A stretch of DNA of 64,000 bases from Legionella quinlivanii (GCF_003265995.1 NZ_MVJN01000003.1:124001-188000); one strand, 5' to 3'; numbered from the stretch's first letter, positions 40,730-55,268 are shown. Numbers and translations are program-made. Notes: generated from the letters alone by a model not told the origin.

Positions 40730-41835
40730 GTGCTAAGTTTTAGTGTTGCAAAAAGTGATTTGCTACCACGTTTATTAGTGGTTTCCGGGGCTGTTGATAA
40801 ACGACAAAGCCTTGCTATTTTGTCCAATATTTTACTAGGTGTTGACAATAATCAGTTAACTCTGACGGCAACTGATCTTGAAATGGAAATTGCCTCGACT
40901 CTTGACTGCACTTCAGAAGTTCCTGGCGGCAAACTGACCGTTCCCGCAAAAAAGTTTATTGATATAATCCGTTCTCTTGATGACGATGCCAGGCCTACTA
41001 TCAGCCTTCAGACTAATGCGCTGTTGATTAAGTCGGGTCGCAGCCAGTTCAAGCTGGCTACTTTACCAGCTGAGCAATTTCCTGCTTGCAATCAGGAACA
41101 ATCAGAATTTCAGTTTTCTATTGCGCGAACAGCCTTAATCCATCTTTTTCAATCGACTCATTTTGCAATGTCTCAGCAAGATGTGCGGATTTTTCTGAAT
41201 GGTCTTTTATTCAATGTCGAACCTTCATTAATTACCAGCGTTGCCACCGATGGTCATCGCATGGCGATTTGCAAATATGAGTGTGATACAGGTATTAGTG
41301 ACCAGCGATTTTTACTTCCAAGAAAGGGTATTCAGGAAATGCTGCGTCTGCTGAATTCGATTGAAGACGAGATCGTTACTGTAATGGCGGGCAAGTCACA
41401 TTTTAGACTGAACACCTCTGTTTATTCCTTTACTTCAAAATTGATAGAAGCGCGTTACCCTCCCTACATGAAAGCGATTCCTGTGGATAATGATAAATTC
41501 GTGCTTATAGAAAAAGATCCCTTGAAGCGAGCTTTGTCGCGCATAGTCATTCTTGCACATGAAAAGTCACGTGCGGTTTTGATGCATATTCAACCCGGCG
41601 CCGGTATAACCTTGATTGCTAACAATCAGGAACAGGAGGAGGCGCGTGAGCAATTGGAAGCCCAAGTCGATGGCAGTGAATTAAAAATCGGGATTAATGC
41701 CAGTTACTTACTTGATGTTTTAAATTTCATTTCAGATAGTTATGTCCGTTTATCCATGTCCAATACCGATAGAAGTATTTTGGTTGAATCACTGACTGAC
41801 GAATATTATCAATATATCATTATGCCTATGAAGTT

Positions 41836-41839
<4 letters not shown>
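40730..41839 (+). CDS. dnaN: DNA polymerase III sliding clamp (beta)
   Basis: The 369-residue clamp holds DNA polymerase on DNA. It has three repeated clamp domains and ends in YQYIIMPMKL, close to the E. coli C-terminus (YVVMPMRL). It begins with a GTG at 40730 preceded by AAGGA. The stop overlaps the recF start by four bases. Confidence 0.97.
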
Positions 41840-45448
<3,609 letters not shown>

Positions 45449-45474
45449 TGAGTGCTCATCGCTAAATTGATTTA

Positions 45475-45606
45475 AAACCCTCTCTCTAGCTCTCTCCCTG
45501 AGGGAGAGAGGACGTTAAGAAAAATCTTTAAGTTAATCCCACTACACATGTTATTTCCAGATCATGCACATATAAACGTAAATCTATGAGGGCTAGGGTG
45601 AGAGTT
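45475..45606. repeat. Element with CT-rich hairpin and inverted ends
   Basis: AACCCTCTCTCTAGCTCTC (45475-45493) matches, imperfectly and inverted, GAGGGCTAGGGTGAGAGTT (45588-45606). Inside the left end a perfect 9-bp hairpin is formed by CTCTCTCCC (45490-45498) and GGGAGAGAG (45502-45510). It may be a small interspersed repeat and could also terminate gyrB. The rest of the 516-base gap after gyrB (45607-45964) is AT-rich, with one 7-bp hairpin AGCACAT/ATGTGCT (45801-45817) and no gene. Confidence 0.6.
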
Positions 45607-45964
45607 GATCTTTACCCTTTCTTACCTCTGAGTGATAAAAAATATGATGAATTTCTCTAAAATTGAATACTGTATGCCTTCGATCAAATTTCAAAGTTCT
45701 TTATAATTCGATAAAGGTAAATTGAATAATCAAGAATGGATAATTTTAAAAAAGAATATTTAAGTGTAATACAAAAGAAAAAGCCACATCCTTGCGGCGA
45801 AGCACATTCCATGTGCTGGTCCCTTCGCTGACTTCCTGTCAGACAATCCCTGTCATCCCTTTAATTTAAGTATACTTAAATCTAGTTTTTACTCCTAAGG
45901 TTATATGATGACGCTGCTGTAAGAAATATCTCAAAACAGTGTCAGTAAAGAACCCGACTAGTAG

Positions 45965-47023
45965 CTACTGGCCCCAGCTCCAGCAAGATCCCTTTTTCTC
46001 TTCTTCTGTATCGCTGTCCGAATAATAGTCGCCATTGTCTTCGGCTTTGGAAGTAGAACAACCTCCAAATATACCGCATTTGAGTTTTCCAGGATTCACC
46101 AATTTAGGAGAGTCGGGCGCATCGGATTTAGAAGCAGCGTCTTTGCCTTGGCGAGAGATTTCAAAATCGGAGTCGGCGCTATGATCATGAGCTGCTCGTA
46201 CCTTGTTCTTCACCAAGTCGGCAATTTCAGTAAATATATTAGAGCCATCCTTTGGACATAGCGCAGTTAAGTGATTACAGGCTGCTGCACGATTAGCTAA
46301 ATTCATGCCGGCGATGCGTTTTGCCAGATCTTCCTTCGCACTAGTAATAACAGGTCGAGTGCCGACAGTGGGATAAGTTGCAAAATGCTTGGTCAGTTTC
46401 TCCAAGTGTTCAACTAAATCACTATCCTCTTTACAAGATATTAAAGAGTCAATGTGATCGGCCGCTTGCAATGCACGCTTAACATGCTGAGTGAAGCTGT
46501 GTTTTATAGACTTTGAGTCCTCAGTTTCTGCAGGAGTATTCGGAAAGGCAGTTCTCACATTTTGCATTACTGAATACAAGCTGGCACGAGGCGTGGATTC
46601 GGCAAGATAACTGGCTTTTTCCTGTTGACTAGCACTATTTCCCAACAATTCATGAGAAAAATCAGCATTCTTATGAAATGCTTCCGGCTTAAAATTTTGT
46701 GTCCAGGCCTTATAAGCAAATTGTGGCTTATCAGTGATGACGTTAATACGATTATGGACGTAATAAGCATCCTGAAGTTTTTGTGTAAAGGAACTGGCTG
46801 GTGTTCGTAGCAGATGCTGAGTTTGTGGAATGAGACTATTCAGCTGCTCTTTAGGGCAGGTGCGAACGACGTTGATGGCGATTAAACGAAGTGTTTCAGG
46901 TTCCAAAGTATCCATTGCCGCCTGGTTTTCAGGTTGATCTATGGATCCATCATTAAAAAGTGCAGCATATGCATCCTGTGATTTATCTGCCAGACCGGCT
47001 AGCGCTTCTTTAGAAAATTGCAT
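45965..47023 (-). CDS. Effector candidate of unknown function (RavA-like position)
   Basis: A 352-residue protein with no recognisable domain. It is helical, with a Ser/Asp-rich C-terminal third containing cysteines (LKCGIFGGCSTS) and ending YYSDSDTEEEKKGSCWSWGQ, an acidic block typical of Dot/Icm signals. The ATG at 47023 has a strong AAGGAG site. In L. pneumophila the effector RavA (lpg0008) lies between gyrB and hfq, so this may be its counterpart; sequence homology was not tested. It is the only minus-strand gene right of the origin in this window. Confidence 0.62.
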   Translation of the reverse strand: MQFSKEALAGLADKSQDAYAALFNDGSIDQPENQAAMDTLEPETLRLIAINVVRTCPKEQLNSLIPQTQHLLRTPASSFTQKLQDAYYVHNRINVITDKPQFAYKAWTQNFKPEAFHKNADFSHELLGNSASQQEKASYLAESTPRASLYSVMQNVRTAFPNTPAETEDSKSIKHSFTQHVKRALQAADHIDSLISCKEDSDLVEHLEKLTKHFATYPTVGTRPVITSAKEDLAKRIAGMNLANRAAACNHLTALCPKDGSNIFTEIADLVKNKVRAAHDHSADSDFEISRQGKDAASKSDAPDSPKLVNPGKLKCGIFGGCSTSKAEDNGDYYSDSDTEEEKKGSCWSWGQ

Positions 47024-47202
47024 GTAAAACTCCTTCTATAGTTGGGTACTGCCCCGATTTGTTCATACTGTCATTCTGACGGGCGAATAAATAGTAACTT
47101 AATCAACAACAGATGTAATGAAAAAAATTAAAGTTTTTTTTTGAGGGGTCGACATCAGTATTGAGTGTTGTTGGCCTCAATAATAATAATAAGGAGAGGG
47201 CA

Positions 47203-47448
47203 ATGTCTAAAAATTCCTTACTGCAAGATCCATTTCTGAATGAACTACGCAAAGAAAAAGTACCAGTGTCCGTGTTTCTGGTTAATGGGATTAAACTGCA
47301 TGGGCTTGTGGATTCATTCGATCAATATGTTGTAATGTTGAAGAATTCGGTGACGCAAATGGTTTATAAACATGCCATATCAACGGTTGTTCCTGCCCGG
47401 ATGATTAAAATTCCTGCTGGTGAGGAAGATGAAAATATGGCAGACTGA
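47203..47448 (+). CDS. hfq: RNA chaperone Hfq
   Basis: The 81-residue Hfq pairs small RNAs with target mRNAs. It carries the Sm1 motif ([38 protein letters not shown]) and the Sm2 [10 protein letters not shown]. The ATG at 47203 has AAGGAGAGG upstream, so the in-frame start at 47161 is rejected. The C-terminal tail is short and acidic. It heads a pair with hflX. Confidence 0.98.
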   Translation: MSKNSLLQDPFLNELRKEKVPVSVFLVNGIKLHGLVDSFDQYVVMLKNSVTQMVYKHAISTVVPARMIKIPAGEEDENMAD

Positions 47449-47481
47449 TAAAATAAAGACTTTGATTAATGGTAGTACTGA

Positions 47482-48732
47482 GTGTTTGAACGACCTAAAG
47501 CTGGCGAACGTGCCATTCTCGTGCAATTGGCTCTTCCTGAATTAAATGCAGAAAGAGCGCTACAGGAATTTAAAGAGCTGGCCACTTCAGCAAAAGCTGA
47601 GGTGGTTGCAGTTGTTACTGGCAGTAGAGCAGTACCTGAGGCAAAATATTATGTTGGCTTGGGTAAGGCAGAAGAAATTCAGCAACAAGTGGAAGAGCAT
47701 AAGGCGGAGCTGGTGCTGGTGAATCACGAGCTTTCTCCTTCTCAGGAGCGAAACCTTGAGCGATTGCTTCAATGCAGAGTCGTTGATCGCAGTGGTTTGA
47801 TTCTTGATATTTTCGCCCAGCGCGCTCGAACATTTGAGGGAAAGTTGCAGGTTGAGCTGGCCCAATTGCAGCATTTGTCGACCCGGCTAGTACGCGGATG
47901 GACCCATTTGGAGCGTCAGAAAGGGGGAATTGGCTTAAGAGGCCCTGGTGAAACCCAGCTCGAAACTGACCGACGGCTGCTGCGTGAACGAATCCGCTAT
48001 ATCAATAAACGTCTGGAAAAAGTAAGGCGAAGCCGTGATCAAAACCGCCGTGCCAGGCAAAAAGCAGCAATGCCGACCGTCTCGCTGGTCGGTTATACTA
48101 ACGCCGGAAAATCAACATTATTCAATGCCTTAACGGGTGAGCAAATCTACGCAGCCAATCAGCTGTTTGCAACGCTTGATCCGACAATGCGTAAGGTCGA
48201 TCTGCCTGGCTCAGGGTCCATTATTCTGGCCGACACCGTAGGTTTCATTCGCGATCTGCCGCATCAGTTAGTGGAGGCCTTTCGTGCAACACTAGAGGAA
48301 ACACAGGAAGCTGATCTGTTACTGCATGTGGTTGATATTGCTGATCCTATCTGGCGGGAAAATGTAGCGGCTGTTGAACAGGTACTGGCTGAAATTGAGG
48401 TGGATGATATACCGATTATTCAGGTTTTTAACAAGATTGATCAGCAAGAGGGGTGGACCCCCAGAGTCGACCAGCAAGAGGAAGGCAGCAAAGTCTGGCT
48501 ATCCGCAAAAACCGGGATTGGACTTGATGGATTGCGCGAGGCAATTGCAATTAATTTGCATGGCCAGGCCACTGATGAAATGCTGCGTCTCGCTCCAGAT
48601 CAGGCAAAACTTCGTGCCAGCTTATATCAGTTGAATGCGGTAAAATCGGAAATCATTAATGAGGACGGTAGCTGGGAGCTTAATGTACGATTGACCAAAG
48701 CACAGAGAGCCGCTCTTTTTGATAAGCGATAA
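47482..48732 (+). CDS. hflX: Ribosome-associated GTPase HflX (GTG start)
   Basis: The 416-residue HflX splits stalled ribosomes under stress. It has the glycine-rich nucleotide/RNA-binding N-terminal part, the RLVRGWTHLERQKGGIGLRGPGETQLETDRR region, and GTPase motifs GYTNAGKSTLFN, DTVGFIRDLP and NKID. The start is a GTG at 47482, 34 bases after hfq, consistent with an hfq-hflX operon. Confidence 0.95.
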   Translation: MFERPKAGERAILVQLALPELNAERALQEFKELATSAKAEVVAVVTGSRAVPEAKYYVGLGKAEEIQQQVEEHKAELVLVNHELSPSQERNLERLLQCRVVDRSGLILDIFAQRARTFEGKLQVELAQLQHLSTRLVRGWTHLERQKGGIGLRGPGETQLETDRRLLRERIRYINKRLEKVRRSRDQNRRARQKAAMPTVSLVGYTNAGKSTLFNALTGEQIYAANQLFATLDPTMRKVDLPGSGSIILADTVGFIRDLPHQLVEAFRATLEETQEADLLLHVVDIADPIWRENVAAVEQVLAEIEVDDIPIIQVFNKIDQQEGWTPRVDQQEEGSKVWLSAKTGIGLDGLREAIAINLHGQATDEMLRLAPDQAKLRASLYQLNAVKSEIINEDGSWELNVRLTKAQRAALFDKR

Positions 48733-48748
48733 TTGACTTATAACCTGT

Positions 48749-48809
48749 GTCTTTGCGAACGAAGTTAGGATGTGTATTGCTTCGCTGACGCTCGCAAAGA
48801 CGATTTTTT
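48749..48809 (+). terminator. hflX terminator within a repeat-like hairpin
   Basis: GTCTTTGCGA (48749-48758) pairs perfectly with TCGCAAAGAC (48792-48801), followed by a T6 run (48804-48809). The GCGAACGAAG / CTTCGCTGACGCTCGC pattern inside is like interspersed repeats common in this group, so a repeat may have been co-opted as a Rho-independent terminator. Confidence 0.7.
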
Positions 48810-48927
48810 GTCCTTATCTTTATTTACGTAACACCTCCTCGCATTGACAGCATAAAAAGCTGTTAGCTTTACAGAAACAGCTTCGCCTTTTACAATTCCG
48901 GATTATTTCAAGGTAAAGCAGGCTGGA

Positions 48928-50037
48928 ATGCGCGTCCTTCATTTTTACAAAACCTATATCACTGAGAGCAAGGGTGGGGTGGAGCAATTTATCTATCAGC
49001 TGATTAATAGCGCTAGCTCCCAAGGCGTTTCCAGTGAAGTATTATCCTTAAGCAAAGATAAAACGGCGGGCACTACTGAGTTTGCAGGTCATACGGTTCA
49101 TCGTGCCCCGCTGAACTTTCAACTGGCTTCAACCGGATTTTCATTTTCAGCTATCCAGCGTTTCCGGCTGCTAGCCAATGCAGCCGATGTTATTCATTAT
49201 CATTTTCCATGGCCGTTTATGGATGTGGTGCATTTTGTCTCACGGATAAAAAAACCAACGGTGGTCACCTATCATTCAGATATTGTCCGCCAAAAAAATC
49301 TGTTAAAACTTTATCAGCCTTTAATGCATGCTTTTTTAGGACGAGTCGATCGAATAGTTGCTACCTCGCCCAATTATCTGGCAACAAGTGAGGTGCTTAA
49401 TCGTTATAAAGAAAAAACCAGCATTATACCTATTGGGCTCGATGAATCGATGTATCCTCTTCCTGCCAAGGAGAAACTGGACCTTTGGCGGCAACGGTTA
49501 GGCCAGCGCTTTTTTCTGTTTGTAGGAATGCTTCGCTATTATAAAGGTCTGCATACCTTATTGATGTCATTGAAAGATCTGGATTATCCGGTCGTCATTG
49601 TGGGAAGCGGACCTGAAGAAGCTGCATTGAAACAGCAGGCAGAATCGCTTGGTTTAAAACAGCTTTATTTTGCGGGTGCCTTGGAAGACGAGGATAAAAT
49701 GGCCTTGCTTAAGCTTTCTTACGCTTTCGTATTTCCCTCCCATTTACGCTCGGAAGCATTCGGGATTTCCCTTCTTGAGGCGGCGATGGCTGGCAAACCA
49801 TTAATTTCCTGTGAAATTGGTTCAGGGACCAGCTTTATCAATCAGCATCAGGAAACTGGCATCGTTATTCCGCCAGAAAACCCCTTGAAGTTAAGAGAGG
49901 CTTTAACTGATTTGTGGAGTAATCCGGAGAGAGCTGCTGCAATGGGAGAAAATGCGCGAAGCCGCTATCTTAAGCATTTCACTGCAGATAAAATGGCTGC
50001 TGATTATGCCAATATCTATCGAGGGCTCATCATTTAA
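48928..50037 (+). CDS. Family 4 glycosyltransferase
   Basis: A 369-residue GT-B glycosyltransferase beginning MRVLHFYKTYITESKGGVEQFIYQL with the GGxE loop. The C-terminal donor-binding part includes FVGMLRYYKGLHTLL, VGSGPEEAALK and the EAFGISLLEAAMAGKPLISCEIGSG motif. It is similar in layout to mannosyl/rhamnosyl transferases of the WbpZ/WbpY type used for GDP-sugar O-chains. It opens the polysaccharide cluster and is followed by manC. Confidence 0.87.
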   Translation: MRVLHFYKTYITESKGGVEQFIYQLINSASSQGVSSEVLSLSKDKTAGTTEFAGHTVHRAPLNFQLASTGFSFSAIQRFRLLANAADVIHYHFPWPFMDVVHFVSRIKKPTVVTYHSDIVRQKNLLKLYQPLMHAFLGRVDRIVATSPNYLATSEVLNRYKEKTSIIPIGLDESMYPLPAKEKLDLWRQRLGQRFFLFVGMLRYYKGLHTLLMSLKDLDYPVVIVGSGPEEAALKQQAESLGLKQLYFAGALEDEDKMALLKLSYAFVFPSHLRSEAFGISLLEAAMAGKPLISCEIGSGTSFINQHQETGIVIPPENPLKLREALTDLWSNPERAAAMGENARSRYLKHFTADKMAADYANIYRGLII

Positions 50038-50166
50038 CCCGAGCTTAAGGTTCCATTCTATCAAGGACTAGGGTAAACTCCGGGGAAATTTTATGTGCAG
50101 CGATTTTACAAAGGCATGTCAACAGACTATTCACCCCGAAGTTTTGAGGATTTCAGTGAGGATTTA

Positions 50167-51636
50167 ATGCAAATAATACCAACAATTTTATGCGGAGGAG
50201 CTGGTTCTCGTTTATGGCCGGTTTCGCGTGAATTACATCCCAAGCCCTTTATTCAGCTCAGTGACGGTCAAAGTTTATTGCAAAAAGCGTTTATACGCGG
50301 CGCCCTAATTCCTGGCGTTAAAGAAATAATGACGGTTACCAATCGTGAGTTATTTTTCAAAATTCAGGATGCTTACCGCGAAGTCAAGACTGAGTCTCTT
50401 TATACCTCATTTATTCTTGAGCCTTTTGGTAAAAATACCACCGCAGCCATTGCATCTTCTGCACTGACGATTGCAAAAAAATACGGGGATGATGCTGTTA
50501 TGCTGGTTTTGGCAGCGGATCATCTGATTGATAATCAGGATGCTTTTCAGACAGCGGTTGCCCAGGCAAGCATGCTGGCAGCGGCAGGTCATCTGGTTAC
50601 GTTTGGTATTGAGCCCAATCATCCAGAAACGGGCTATGGGTATATTGAAGCCAATATTACGGCGCCGATTAACCTCAAGATGCAGGAAGGCAAACCGGAA
50701 GGCTATTCAGTAAACCGTTTCGTTGAAAAACCAACAAAAGAAAATGCCCAGGCATTTATCGATTCTGGTAATTATTTGTGGAACTCGGGTATGTTTTGCT
50801 TCACAGCAGGCCGCATACTGGAAGCATTAGAACAGTTTTGTCCCGAAATATTACAGGCAACGGCGAGCTGCATTTCAGCTTCAAGGCATGATGTTAGCCA
50901 GGGTTCGGAGCAGATTCATCTTGACTCTGCCTTATTCACTGAAGTCCCTGATAATTCCATAGACTATGCAGTAATGGAGCCAGCATCGCATAATTCAAAA
51001 GTGGCTGTGGTGCCTTGCAATATTGGCTGGAGCGATATCGGCTCCTGGCGGGCAATCGGCGAGTTATCAACACCTGATGAAGCAGGAAACCGCGTCGAAG
51101 GCCAGGCATTAATTCATGAAAGCAGTAATTGTTATATTCAGAGTAATAACCGTTTGGTAGGAGCTGTTGGTGTAGATGATTTAATTATCATTGATACACC
51201 CGATGCTCTGTTGGTCGCGAATAATCAACGTGCCCAGGATGTAAAGCATGTTTATGCCGAATTAAAGGCACGAGGTCATGAAACGCATAAGCTGCACCGT
51301 ACAGTTCATCGGCCCTGGGGTACTTACACCGTATTGGAAGAAGGTACCAATTTCAAAATCAAGCGTATCGAAGTAAAACCAGGTGCCAGTTTAAGTTTAC
51401 AAATGCACCATCATCGCAGCGAACACTGGATTGTGGTCAGTGGCATGGCGAAAGTTGTTAATGGTGATCAGGAAATGCTGGTGGGAACGAACCAGTCCAC
51501 TTACATCCCCGCAGGACATCGGCATCGTTTGGAAAATCCTGGGGTGCTGAATCTGGTCATGATCGAAGTTCAAAGTGGAGAATATCTCGGGGAAGATGAT
51601 ATTATCCGATTTGAAGATAATTACGGACGAGTGTGA
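50167..51636 (+). CDS. manC: Mannose-1-phosphate guanylyltransferase / mannose-6-phosphate isomerase
   Basis: A 489-residue bifunctional enzyme making GDP-mannose. The N-terminal pyrophosphorylase signature is ILCGGAGSRLWPVSRELHPKPFI, with FVEKP further on. The C-terminal cupin (RPWGTYTVLEEGTNFKIKRIEVKPGASLSLQMHHHRSEHWIVVSG) is the isomerase. The ATG at 50167 has GAGGA upstream and gives MQIIPTILCGG; the open frame before it is not conserved. The stop abuts the manB start. Confidence 0.93.
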   Translation: MQIIPTILCGGAGSRLWPVSRELHPKPFIQLSDGQSLLQKAFIRGALIPGVKEIMTVTNRELFFKIQDAYREVKTESLYTSFILEPFGKNTTAAIASSALTIAKKYGDDAVMLVLAADHLIDNQDAFQTAVAQASMLAAAGHLVTFGIEPNHPETGYGYIEANITAPINLKMQEGKPEGYSVNRFVEKPTKENAQAFIDSGNYLWNSGMFCFTAGRILEALEQFCPEILQATASCISASRHDVSQGSEQIHLDSALFTEVPDNSIDYAVMEPASHNSKVAVVPCNIGWSDIGSWRAIGELSTPDEAGNRVEGQALIHESSNCYIQSNNRLVGAVGVDDLIIIDTPDALLVANNQRAQDVKHVYAELKARGHETHKLHRTVHRPWGTYTVLEEGTNFKIKRIEVKPGASLSLQMHHHRSEHWIVVSGMAKVVNGDQEMLVGTNQSTYIPAGHRHRLENPGVLNLVMIEVQSGEYLGEDDIIRFEDNYGRV

Positions 51637-53019
51637 ATGACTGCTCTAACCTGCTTTAAAGCCTATGATATACGCGGGCAACTGGGTATTGACCTTGATG
51701 AGTCAATTGCTTATCGCATTGGCCGGGCCTTTGCGCAGTTTCTGAATGCCAAACGTCTGGTTGTTGGCGGTGATATCCGGCTGTCAACAGAGTCTCTAAA
51801 GGCGGCACTCATCCGTGGAATTAATGATGCCGGTGCGGATGTTATTGATTTGGGTCTGACCGGCACCGAAGAAGTCTATTTCGCATCGTTTCATTGGGAT
51901 GTCGATGGCGGCATCGAGGTGACGGCCAGCCATAATCCCATGAATTATAACGGCATGAAAATGGTCGGACGCAAAGCGCTGCCAATTAGCGGCGATAGCG
52001 GGCTTAGAGAAATTCAACGCCTTGCTGAGCAGAGTGAGTTCACTACTCCTTCCAGAAAAGGAAGCTGCATACAGCAAAGTATATTGCAGGCCTATTGCGA
52101 CCATTTGCTTGAATATATTGACCTACAGGCGATAAGCCCCTGCCAATTGGTCGTAAATGCCGGTAATGGTGCAGCAGGTCATGTAATAGATGAATTGGAA
52201 AAGCGCTTTAAACAACGCAGTATCCCCATTCAGTTTATCAAGATTAATCATGAGCCGGATGGACATTTTCCCAATGGTATTCCTAATCCCCTGCTGCCGG
52301 AAAATCGTTCCTCAACCGCTGATGCGGTAAAGCAACACCAGGCAGCAATGGGTATTGCCTGGGATGGTGATTTTGACCGCTGTTTTCTCTTTGACGAAGA
52401 AGGCCAGTTTATTGAAGGCTACTATATAGTGGGATTATTGGCCGCTACGTTTCTTAAACAATATCCTGCTGAAAAAATCATTTATGATCCCAGACTTACC
52501 TGGAATACTATCGACGTGGTGAGCAATGCCGGCGGTTTACCGATTCAGAGTAAAACTGGCCATGCCTTTATTAAAGAAAGAATGCGACAGGAGAATGCCA
52601 TTTACGGCGGTGAGATGAGTGCTCATCATTATTTTCGGGATTTTGCCTATTGCGATAGCGGAATGATCCCCTGGTTGCTTGTTCTTGAGTTATTATCCAG
52701 AACAGGTAAAACCTTATCACAACTGGTCAAGGAAAGAATGTCGCTTTATCCCTGCAGCGGCGAATTAAATTACAAGGTAATTGATGTGAAACCGGTCCTT
52801 GAAAGGGTGTTAAATTATTATTTAAATGCAAAGACCGGAGATGAAACTCCCCATGTTGATGAGACAGATGGCTTAAGTCTTGAGTTCAGTCAATGGCGTA
52901 TGAATATTCGCGCCTCCAATACTGAGCCCTTATTACGCCTTAATATTGAATCGCGTGGTTGTCATTCTCTGGTTAACGAACGGGTACGTGAAGTGGAGTC
53001 ATTAATTCACGCAGACTAG
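51637..53019 (+). CDS. manB: Phosphomannomutase
   Basis: A 460-residue enzyme converting mannose-6-phosphate to mannose-1-phosphate for ManC. It starts [11 protein letters not shown], with the phosphoserine loop TASHNP (Ser98), the metal-binding DGDFDRC, the sugar-binding [10 protein letters not shown] and the phosphate-binding [10 protein letters not shown]. It could also act on glucose phosphates. It abuts manC, in the order manC-manB-gmd. Confidence 0.92.
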   Translation: MTALTCFKAYDIRGQLGIDLDESIAYRIGRAFAQFLNAKRLVVGGDIRLSTESLKAALIRGINDAGADVIDLGLTGTEEVYFASFHWDVDGGIEVTASHNPMNYNGMKMVGRKALPISGDSGLREIQRLAEQSEFTTPSRKGSCIQQSILQAYCDHLLEYIDLQAISPCQLVVNAGNGAAGHVIDELEKRFKQRSIPIQFIKINHEPDGHFPNGIPNPLLPENRSSTADAVKQHQAAMGIAWDGDFDRCFLFDEEGQFIEGYYIVGLLAATFLKQYPAEKIIYDPRLTWNTIDVVSNAGGLPIQSKTGHAFIKERMRQENAIYGGEMSAHHYFRDFAYCDSGMIPWLLVLELLSRTGKTLSQLVKERMSLYPCSGELNYKVIDVKPVLERVLNYYLNAKTGDETPHVDETDGLSLEFSQWRMNIRASNTEPLLRLNIESRGCHSLVNERVREVESLIHAD

Positions 53020-53069
53020 CTCACGTTTATAATTAGCAACAAATACGAAATGGTGGTTGAGGAAATAGC

Positions 53070-54161
53070 ATGCAAAAGAAAGTCGCATTAATTACTGGTA
53101 TCACTGGACAAGATGGAGCTTATCTTGCTGAACTACTACTGGCAAAAGGCTATGAAGTTCATGGTATCAAACGCCGCTCTTCTTTGTTTAACACAGCGCG
53201 CATCGACCATCTATACCATGATCCTCATTGCAAAGGTTATGATTTAACCTTGCACCATGGTGATTTAACCGATTCCTCAAGCCTTGTCCGTATCGTGCAA
53301 CAAGTACAGCCGGATGAAATCTATAACCTGGCAGCGCAAAGCCATGTTGCTGTATCATTTGAAGAGCCCGAGTACACCGCCAATTCAGACGCCCTGGGCG
53401 CATTAAGACTGCTTGAAGCAATTCGAATTACCGGCCTTGCGAAAAAAACCCGCTTTTATCAGGCTAGCACTTCAGAGCTGTATGGATTAGTGCAGGAAGT
53501 TCCGCAGCGTGAAACCACACCTTTCTATCCCCGAAGCCCTTATGCAGTGGCCAAACTCTATGCTTACTGGATGACTGTAAACTATCGCGAAGCGTATGGA
53601 ATCTATGCTTGTAACGGGATTTTATTCAATCACGAATCACCTATTCGCGGTGAAACTTTTGTTACTCGTAAAATTACCCGTGCTCTGGCAAGAATAAAAC
53701 TGGGTTTCCAGGATAAGCTCTACCTGGGTAATTTAAACGCATTGCGTGATTGGGGACATGCCCGTGATTACGTAGAAATGCAGTGGCTGATGCTACAGCA
53801 AAATCAAGCGGAAGACTTCGTGATTGCCACTGGAAAGCAGCATTCTGTACGCGAATTCGTTGAAATTGCAGCCAGAAAGATAGAGATTGACATTCAATGG
53901 GAAGGTCAGAACGAGCAGGAAAAGGGATACGATGCCAAAACGGGCCGCTGTATCGTTGAGGTGGACCCACGCTATTTCCGGCCTGCTGAAGTAGAAACTC
54001 TGCTTGGTGATGCCACTAAAGCAAAAGAGAAGTTAGGTTGGGAGCCTAAAACGACATTTGAAGAATTAGTCACTGAGATGATGAGTGAAGACTTGAAAGA
54101 AGCGCAACGCGATGATTTGATGCGCCAGCACGGCTTTAAATATACCAATTTCAATGAATAA
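53070..54161 (+). CDS. gmd: GDP-mannose 4,6-dehydratase
   Basis: A 363-residue short-chain dehydrogenase-type enzyme turning GDP-mannose into GDP-4-keto-6-deoxymannose. It has the NADP-binding [10 protein letters not shown] (about 9-18), the [14 protein letters not shown] loop, the catalytic S-T-S-E and Y-x-x-x-K (SPYAVAKLY) and the [19 protein letters not shown] segment, where Ile replaces the usual Arg. Its product feeds the next gene. Confidence 0.95.
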   Translation: MQKKVALITGITGQDGAYLAELLLAKGYEVHGIKRRSSLFNTARIDHLYHDPHCKGYDLTLHHGDLTDSSSLVRIVQQVQPDEIYNLAAQSHVAVSFEEPEYTANSDALGALRLLEAIRITGLAKKTRFYQASTSELYGLVQEVPQRETTPFYPRSPYAVAKLYAYWMTVNYREAYGIYACNGILFNHESPIRGETFVTRKITRALARIKLGFQDKLYLGNLNALRDWGHARDYVEMQWLMLQQNQAEDFVIATGKQHSVREFVEIAARKIEIDIQWEGQNEQEKGYDAKTGRCIVEVDPRYFRPAEVETLLGDATKAKEKLGWEPKTTFEELVTEMMSEDLKEAQRDDLMRQHGFKYTNFNE

Positions 54162-54182
54162 TGCTTAGCAGGTGAACACAGA

Positions 54183-55268
54183 ATGATCCCAGTCTACCAA
54201 CCGTATTTTAGTGGTCGTGAGAAAGAATATGTTAATCAATGTCTGGATTCCACCTGGATTTCATCCAAGGGCGAATTCATTTCCAGATTTGAGAAGGCTT
54301 TTGCAGAATATACTGGCTCGCCCTATGCAACGACTGTTTCCAATGGCACTGTAGCCATTCACCTGGCTCTGGAAGCGCTGGGCTTGGGTGAAGGTGACGA
54401 AGTAATCGTGCCTACACTGACTTATGTTGCCTCAGTGAATACCATTCTCCAGACTGGCGCCACACCGATTTATGTCGATTCATTAGAGCCAAGCCTGCAA
54501 ATTGATCCTGCGGATGTTATCCGTAAAATTACACCACGTACCAAAGCAGTGATGGCCGTCCATCTTTATGGCCTGCCCTGCGATATGGATCAACTGACTG
54601 CTATCTGCAAAGAGCACCAGCTGTATTTAATTGAGGATTGTGCAGAAGCCTTTGGGACGCTCTATAAAGGTCAGCATGTGGGTACCTTTGGTGATGTGGC
54701 TACTTTTAGTTTTTTTGGTAATAAAACGATTACCACCGGCGAAGGCGGTATGGTCCTTTGCAAAACGAAAGCATTGCATGAGCGCGCTTGTCATCTAAAG
54801 AATCAGGGCGTTTCTCCGGAACGCGAGTACTGGCATAATATTGTGGCCTACAATTATCGGATGACCAATATTTGTGCGGCAATCGGTTTGGCGCAATTAG
54901 AACAAGCGGATGCAATTCTCGCTAAAAAACGCGAAATTGCTTCCTGGTATAAGGAAGGATTGGCCAATTTGCCTTTATACTCACATGAGGAAATGAAAGA
55001 TACCAGGCATTCTTTCTGGATGTGTTCGATTATTGTCGATGATGCTAGCCAACGCCAGTCGCTTCGTGATTTCATGAAAGCCAAAGGCATAGAAACCCGG
55101 CCATTCTTTCATCCATCGCATCAGTTACCACATTGCGCTGCAAATGGAGAGTTTCCTGTGGCTCAATCGCTGTCTGAACGCGGCATTAATCTGCCTAGTT
55201 CTCCAGTGCTAGAGTATAAGGACGTGGCATATATTTGTGAAACTATCCGTTTGTTTTTTAGCAAGTAA
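54183..55268 (+). CDS. GDP-perosamine synthase (DegT/DnrJ family aminotransferase)
   Basis: A 361-residue PLP-dependent sugar aminotransferase. The Schiff-base lysine is Lys181 in FFGNKTITTGEGGM, and the N-terminus IPVYQPYFSGREKEYVNQCLDSTWISSKGEFI matches Per/RfbE proteins. It would aminate GDP-4-keto-6-deoxymannose, made by the preceding Gmd, to GDP-perosamine (4-amino-4,6-dideoxymannose). Placement 21 bases after gmd supports this substrate. Confidence 0.88.
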   Translation: MIPVYQPYFSGREKEYVNQCLDSTWISSKGEFISRFEKAFAEYTGSPYATTVSNGTVAIHLALEALGLGEGDEVIVPTLTYVASVNTILQTGATPIYVDSLEPSLQIDPADVIRKITPRTKAVMAVHLYGLPCDMDQLTAICKEHQLYLIEDCAEAFGTLYKGQHVGTFGDVATFSFFGNKTITTGEGGMVLCKTKALHERACHLKNQGVSPEREYWHNIVAYNYRMTNICAAIGLAQLEQADAILAKKREIASWYKEGLANLPLYSHEEMKDTRHSFWMCSIIVDDASQRQSLRDFMKAKGIETRPFFHPSHQLPHCAANGEFPVAQSLSERGINLPSSPVLEYKDVAYICETIRLFFSK

